Shown piece by piece: positions 3,703 to 7,822 of a stretch of 7,822 nt of DNA; the first letter of the stretch is position 1, and the number at the start of each line of letters is the position of its first letter. Source of the stretch: Burkholderiales bacterium (GTDB lineage: Bacteria > Pseudomonadota > Gammaproteobacteria > Burkholderiales > Burkholderiaceae_F). The stretch covers positions 1-7,822 of the forward strand of contig JAHEDN010000109.1 in the NCBI GenBank assembly GCA_024641225.1, read 5' to 3'. A program made the position numbers and the translations under genes. The notes under the pieces were generated by a model. That model saw nothing but the letters and a program-made list of their open reading frames with translations, had not been told where the DNA came from and ran no database searches.

Positions 3703-6405
3703 TCAGCGGCGGCGCTGGAGCGAATCGACGATCTTCTCGCAGCGGTCGCGGTCGCGGTCGTCGGCCACGCCGGGCGTGGCGCACCACTCAAGCAGGATGT
3801 CGGCGGCGCTGCCGCCGCCCGCGGCGGCCTTGAAGCGGCTGCGCAGCTGCTTCACCTGCACCGCCAGGCGCTCCTTGTTGAGATCCGCCGGGCTCGGCAG
3901 CCCGAGCGCCAGCTCGAGTTCGAGCAGCGCGTCGCGGCGCACCGCAACGCCGTCGTCGATGTGGTCCAGATGGTCAAAGCGCGCGTCCTCGTCGTCGAAC
4001 GCGCCCAGCGCCGCGTCGCGGCGGGCCGCCATCTTCTGCTCCCACGCCGCCGGCAGCGCTGGCAGTTCGCCCCAGCGGCTATGCAGCGACTCTCCGTCAG
4101 GTGGCGCGGGCTGCTCGCCCATCAGCGCGGAATCGAGTTCCTCGCACAGGCGCGCTTTCGCCAGCAGCGCCTGCCAGACCGCGGCCTCCTTGCCGCGGCT
4201 GCGGGCGCCGAGCGCACCTTCGACCGCGCTGCGCGCGGTACGGAAGCGCGCGTCGAGCGCCGGCGGCACCGGGTTTGCGGCGAGCGCGTCCTTCCAGCGG
4301 CTGTGCAGTTCGCGCAGGCCGCGGCGCACCTGCTCCTCGTCGTCCTCGGACGACTGTGCCAGCGCCTCGACCTGCTCGCAGATCTGCTCGAATGCACGGC
4401 GCTGCTCGCGCCGGCGCTCGTCGACCTCCTTGCGGTGACTGTCACGCGTTTCGAAGACCGCGTTGCAGGCGGCGCGGAAGCGCTCCCACAGCACGCGTTC
4501 GTCGCGGCCGGCGAGCGGATGCGCCTTGGCCTCGGCCTGCCAGCGCGCCTGGAGCTGCCGCGCCTGCGCCGGGGTGTCACGCTCCTGCGCTTTCGCCGCC
4601 AGCGCCTCGGCCTCGGCGATCAGCGCCTGCCGTCCCGCCTTCGCCTCGCCGCGCGCCTGTCCCAGCACTTCGCGCAGCGGCGCCACCGCCTGTTTCAGGC
4701 GGCCGTCGAGCTTCTTCCAGGCGTCCGGTTCCACGCTGCCCAGTTCACCGCCGTGCCAGGTCTGGTCGGTCTCGCGCAGCCAGCTCTCCATCGACTTCAG
4801 TTCGCGCGGCTCGGCTGCCAGCAACTCGGCGACCTTTTCCGCGGCGGCGGCGATGAACTCGTCGCGCTGCTTGCGGGCCTGCTTGCGCTGCGCGTGCAGT
4901 TCGGCGAAATGGCGCGCCGCCGGCGCATAGGCTTTCTCGCAGGCGCCGTCGAAACGCTCCCACAGCGACTTCGGCACACCGGCGTGCTGCTCGTCGAGCG
5001 CCTTCCACTCGGCGCGCAGCTTCTGCACTTCCCTGGCCAGATGCGCCGGCGGATGCGTCTCGCCGGCCAGCGCCTCGGCCCGTTCGGCGAGCTGCACCCG
5101 CGCATTGTGCTGGCCGAAACTCATCCAGCGCTCCAGCTCGCCGAGCTGCTGGACCACGCGGCTCAGGCGCTGGATCGTCGGCTTCGGCAATGTGCCGGCG
5201 GCTGCCTTGATGGTCCGCGTCTGGTCCGCCGCCGCGCGCGCGGCCTGCACGTGGCCCGCGGCCAGCGCCTGCTCGGCTTCGTGAAGCAGCTCGTGGAGCT
5301 GGTGCCGGGCCGCGCCTTCCTGCTGCTGCGTGGCGCGCATCTGCGCCAGCCGGCGGGTCTCGATCACCATGATCGCCGCCTCGAAGCGCCGCGTCAGGTC
5401 CGGCGTGCGTACCGCCAGGTCGAGCGCCTGCCAGCGCATCGGAAGCTGCGCGTTGTCGATGCCGGTGTCGGCGGCCAGTCGTTCCGCCTCGTCGACAAGG
5501 ACCTCGGCGGCCGCCAGCGCCGGCGCGGCCTGCTCCCACTGCGCGATCGACTGTTCCGCCTGGGCCAGCTTCGCCAGTGCGCCGCTGTCGCCCAGTTGCT
5601 GCGCCTCGCCCTGCAAGGCCTCGAGTTCCGCCCGCAGCTGCGGCAGCGCTTCTGCGGGCGGCGTCGCTGCATGCGCGGCCAGCCACTCGGCAACCCGCTG
5701 TTTGAAGGCCGCCCTGGCCCGCTGCTCCTCGCGCTCGCGCTCGAAGCGGGCCTGCAGCGCCTGTCCCGCGGCCTCCCAGCGAGACAGCCGCCCGGCGTCA
5801 TCGTGCAGATCGAGCGCCTTCCAGCGCCGCTCGAGGTCGACCGCCGCCATCACGACCGCGCCCGGCTGATCGACCAGCGCCTCGGCCTGCGCCAGCAGCG
5901 CGTCGGCCTTCTCCGCCTGCGTCGTGCGCCGGTCCATCGCATCGACGCGCTGCCTGGCGATGCGCGCCACACCGCGGTCCTTGTCCTTTGCGACGTCGCC
6001 AAGGCGGCGCAGCGGCCCCTCCTCGGTGACCCGTTCGGCAGCCGCGATCCGGACCCGCGCATGCGGCGCGGTCAGCGCGATCTCGGCCAGCAACGGCTGG
6101 TCCTCGATACCCTCGACTGCGGCACGGAGCCGCTCGTCCTCGGCCAGTTCGTCGAGCCAGCGGCCGAGCGAATCGACGATCGCCGCGCGCACCGCCGGAT
6201 CCGCCTCCGCTCGCCAGCCGGAAACGAGCGCCGCGCCGTCACGGCAACGCCGCGCGGCCGTCGCCCGCACCTCGGGCGCCGGATCGGCGCGCAGCAACGT
6301 GGCGAGCTCGGCGGACTCCGGAGGAAGCTCGGCGACGCCGAGCAGGCGCTGTCCCGGATCGTCGTGTTCGTGCAGCGGTGCGCGGGAAAGAATCTTGTTG
6401 AGCAC
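3703..6405 (-). CDS. DUF349 domain-containing protein with N-terminal HEAT-like region
   Basis: This is a cytoplasmic protein of 900 residues, largely helical and rich in Ala, Glu, Arg and Leu, with no signal peptide or membrane segment. Residues 15-155 look like HEAT-type repeats (for example DPAPEVRATAARR at 41-53 and DPAVRAAIVDSL at 69-80). The rest consists of repeated DUF349 units, recognised by an RW motif followed by an LWERF or similar helix: about 190-230, 322-355, 460-515 (LRAEWKAL then LWERFDGACEKAY), 616-680 (LQARWQAEA then LWERFRAACNAVF), and a weaker one at 698-735. Coiled-coil segments lie between them. The family's function is not established. The start is a GTG giving MLNKILSR; an in-frame stop 20 codons upstream limits alternatives. 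No clear ribosome binding site precedes it, so coupling to pncA, which ends 60 bp before, is possible. Confidence 0.88.
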   Translation of the reverse strand: MLNKILSRAPLHEHDDPGQRLLGVAELPPESAELATLLRADPAPEVRATAARRCRDGAALVSGWRAEADPAVRAAIVDSLGRWLDELAEDERLRAAVEGIEDQPLLAEIALTAPHARVRIAAAERVTEEGPLRRLGDVAKDKDRGVARIARQRVDAMDRRTTQAEKADALLAQAEALVDQPGAVVMAAVDLERRWKALDLHDDAGRLSRWEAAGQALQARFEREREEQRARAAFKQRVAEWLAAHAATPPAEALPQLRAELEALQGEAQQLGDSGALAKLAQAEQSIAQWEQAAPALAAAEVLVDEAERLAADTGIDNAQLPMRWQALDLAVRTPDLTRRFEAAIMVIETRRLAQMRATQQQEGAARHQLHELLHEAEQALAAGHVQAARAAADQTRTIKAAAGTLPKPTIQRLSRVVQQLGELERWMSFGQHNARVQLAERAEALAGETHPPAHLAREVQKLRAEWKALDEQHAGVPKSLWERFDGACEKAYAPAARHFAELHAQRKQARKQRDEFIAAAAEKVAELLAAEPRELKSMESWLRETDQTWHGGELGSVEPDAWKKLDGRLKQAVAPLREVLGQARGEAKAGRQALIAEAEALAAKAQERDTPAQARQLQARWQAEAKAHPLAGRDERVLWERFRAACNAVFETRDSHRKEVDERRREQRRAFEQICEQVEALAQSSEDDEEQVRRGLRELHSRWKDALAANPVPPALDARFRTARSAVEGALGARSRGKEAAVWQALLAKARLCEELDSALMGEQPAPPDGESLHSRWGELPALPAAWEQKMAARRDAALGAFDDEDARFDHLDHIDDGVAVRRDALLELELALGLPSPADLNKERLAVQVKQLRSRFKAAAGGGSAADILLEWCATPGVADDRDRDRCEKIVDSLQRRR

Positions 6406-6465
6406 GGGAAGATGGCGGTCGGGTGGCGGGAACTTCGGCGGCAGGCGAAGGGTACCGCGCGAACC

Positions 6466-7083
6466 TCAGATTTTGTCCGAAGTCACCAGACGCACCCCGG
6501 CGGCGGCGAGGTTGCGCCGCGCGGCAGCCAGCGAGCCGTCGGTGTCGATGGCGCGACAGGCATCCTCGACGACGGTTGTCTCGAGGCCCGCTGCCTGCGC
6601 GTCGAGCGCACTCCAGGCGACGCAGAAGTCGGTGGCCAGGCCGCAGCAGAACACGCGGCGGATGCCGCGCTCGCGCAGCAGGCCGGCCAGTCCGGTGGGC
6701 GTGATGCGGTCGGCCTCGAGCAGCGCCGAGTAGCTGTCGGTGTGCGCGTGATAACCCTTGCGGATCACCGCCTGCGCGTGAGGAATGGTCAGCCCGGCGG
6801 CGAACTCGGCGCCGCGGCTGCCCTGCACGCAGTGATCGGGCCACAGCACCTGCCTGCCGTAGGACAGTTCGACCGTCTCGAACGGCCGCCGCCCGGCGTG
6901 CTGCGAGGCGAACGAAATGTGCTTCGGCGGATGCCAGTCCTGGGTCAGGATCACGTTGGTGAACTTCCCGGCCAGGCGATTGACGACCGGCACCACCTCG
7001 TCGCCGCGCGGCACGGCAAGCGCGCCGCCCGGCAGGAAGTCGTTCTGCACGTCGATCACCAGCAGCACCGCGTCGTCGTTCAC
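6466..7083 (-). CDS. pncA: Nicotinamidase (pyrazinamidase)
   Basis: This is a protein of 205 residues in the isochorismatase-like cysteine hydrolase fold. It hydrolyses nicotinamide to nicotinate and ammonia in the cytoplasm, feeding NAD salvage. The catalytic triad is visible: D11 in VIDVQNDF, K109 in IRKGYH, and C154 in GLATDFCV. The metal site is also visible: D49 and H51 in TQDWHP, and H84 in WPDHCVQG. FLPGGALAV (16-24) and the C-terminal EDACRAID (173-180) are typical of bacterial PncA. The GTG start at 7083 overlaps the TGA of the upstream TRAP gene as GTGA, which implies translational coupling. A GGAG lies 13 bp upstream, somewhat far. The frame is open for another 149 codons upstream, but that part overlaps the TRAP gene and has no family similarity. 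Other isochorismatase-like amidases are less likely given the intact metal site. Confidence 0.93.
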   Translation of the reverse strand: MNDDAVLLVIDVQNDFLPGGALAVPRGDEVVPVVNRLAGKFTNVILTQDWHPPKHISFASQHAGRRPFETVELSYGRQVLWPDHCVQGSRGAEFAAGLTIPHAQAVIRKGYHAHTDSYSALLEADRITPTGLAGLLRERGIRRVFCCGLATDFCVAWSALDAQAAGLETTVVEDACRAIDTDGSLAAARRNLAAAGVRLVTSDKI

Positions 7084-7822
7084 TGCGTTTCGTCTTCTCC
7101 GCTGGCGCGCAACCGGCCGCGCACCAGGTCGATGTGGCTGCGCAGCGCGTACAACTCGTCGGCGTGCGACAGCGGTACCGGGATCTGGCCGACCCTCTGC
7201 TCCAGCGCGTCGAGTTCGAGAAGCAGACGGGCGCGATCCGCCGACGGCGCGTCGGTCTGCTCCTCGATGCCGCGCAATCGGCCGTACCAGCGGAAGACGC
7301 GCGAGCGGACGCGGAACTCGTACAGCGGCGGCACCACCCGCGAGGCCGGAATCAGTACCGCGACGATCGACACCAGCACGACCCACATGCGATCGACCAG
7401 ATTGGCGAGCCAGAACGGCAGATAGCGCTGCAGCAACGGTGGCCCGCTGCGATAGAAGCGCGCCGCCTCTTCGGCAAGCGGCAGTTCGGGCGATTCGGCG
7501 CGTGGGAACTCGCCGGCCCGCGCGAACCATCCCGGTCCGCCGTGGATCTCGCGCGCCGCCTGGACGAACAACTGCATGATCGCAGGATGAGTGCTTTCGC
7601 GCGCCGCCAGCGTCGAGGTCGCGGCGACCAGCGCCACGTCGCGCGGCGGCAGGTCGCGCGCAAGGTCGACCACACCGCGCGGCAACCGCAGGTGGCTGAC
7701 GAAACCGAAGCGCCGCGCATAGGCCTCGGCCTGCGCGAACTCGAAGAGCGAGATGCCCGGCGTGATGAGCAGCATCTGCACCAGCGGCGACTCGGGCGCC
7801 GACACCAGCACGATCGCATCGA
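7080..7822 (-). CDS. TAXI-family TRAP transporter substrate-binding protein (C-terminal part; start beyond the right edge)
   Basis: The frame is open to the window end, and about 247 codons of the 3' part are present. The visible protein contains the second half of a TAXI-type periplasmic binding domain (SDVALVAATST-like strand, seen here as RDVALVAATSTLAA, and the HPAIMQLFVQAAREIHG helix). A strongly hydrophobic membrane segment (nucleotides about 7332-7415; WVVLVSIVAVLIP) and a basic, helical cytoplasmic tail with FRWYGRLRGIE follow. This anchored form with a C-terminal transmembrane helix is a known TAXI subtype. It would capture a small, probably acidic solute for a TRAP permease, but the ligand cannot be inferred and no permease gene is in the window. 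Its stop overlaps the pncA start by 4 bp. Confidence 0.83.
   Translation of the reverse strand, partial: DAIVLVSAPESPLVQMLLITPGISLFEFAQAEAYARRFGFVSHLRLPRGVVDLARDLPPRDVALVAATSTLAARESTHPAIMQLFVQAAREIHGGPGWFARAGEFPRAESPELPLAEEAARFYRSGPPLLQRYLPFWLANLVDRMWVVLVSIVAVLIPASRVVPPLYEFRVRSRVFRWYGRLRGIEEQTDAPSADRARLLLELDALEQRVGQIPVPLSHADELYALRSHIDLVRGRLRASGEDETQ

Noticed and set aside
3634..7425. A very long plus-strand open frame of 1263 codons
   Set aside because: It lies antisense to most of the DUF1810-DUF349-pncA-TRAP cluster, whose products have clear family motifs. Its translation is extremely rich in Arg, Leu, Gln and His with no domain signature, as expected for a stop-poor antisense frame in GC-rich DNA.
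7084..7530. Longer pncA starting far upstream
   Set aside because: The extra 149 residues overlap the TRAP gene in another frame and show no similarity to nicotinamidases, which begin right at the VIDVQNDF strand.

Overview
The window comes from a very GC-rich bacterial chromosome. Codon third positions are dominated by G/C, Shine-Dalgarno sites look typical of proteobacteria, and the gene families (flavocytochrome c sulfide dehydrogenase, TAXI-type TRAP transporter, DUF349 protein) fit a proteobacterium. A betaproteobacterium or related gammaproteobacterium is my best guess, but no marker gene proves it. I see no rRNA, tRNA, CRISPR array, transposase or attachment site, and nothing that looks recently transferred.

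Layout from left to right. (1) Positions 1-84, minus strand: the first 28 codons of a thiamine-diphosphate-dependent enzyme of the acetolactate-synthase-like family, running off the left edge. (2) About 300 bp without a gene. (3) 383-1171, minus: an exported DUF2807 (GIN-domain) protein built of repeats of about 20 residues. (4) A divergent intergenic region of about 300 bp with several inverted repeats, including one that resembles a CsoR/CstR-family operator and lies just upstream of the next operon. (5) 1473-3180, plus: a two-gene operon for a flavocytochrome c sulfide dehydrogenase, with a small monoheme cytochrome c (fccA) followed 10 bp later by the Tat-exported flavoprotein (fccB), closed by an intrinsic terminator. 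(6) 3257-7822, minus: four co-directional genes. In transcription order they are a TAXI TRAP transporter substrate-binding protein (start beyond the right edge), nicotinamidase pncA (overlapping the previous stop by 4 bp), a 900-residue DUF349 protein, and a DUF1810 protein.

How they work together. FccA and FccB would form a periplasmic enzyme that oxidises sulfide to sulfur or polysulfide and passes electrons through the heme to the respiratory chain. A persulfide- or copper-responsive repressor at the CsoR/CstR-like site would be a sensible control, but no such repressor lies in the window. In the right-hand cluster only pncA has a firm biochemical role (NAD salvage). Its tight coupling to the TRAP gene and proximity to the DUF349 and DUF1810 genes suggest co-transcription, but not a proven shared pathway.

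The points most worth a second look are the operator-like site and overlapping hairpins in front of fccA, and the loss in FccB of the cysteine that anchors FAD covalently in the classical enzyme while both redox-active cysteines are kept. I found no clearly new multi-gene system.
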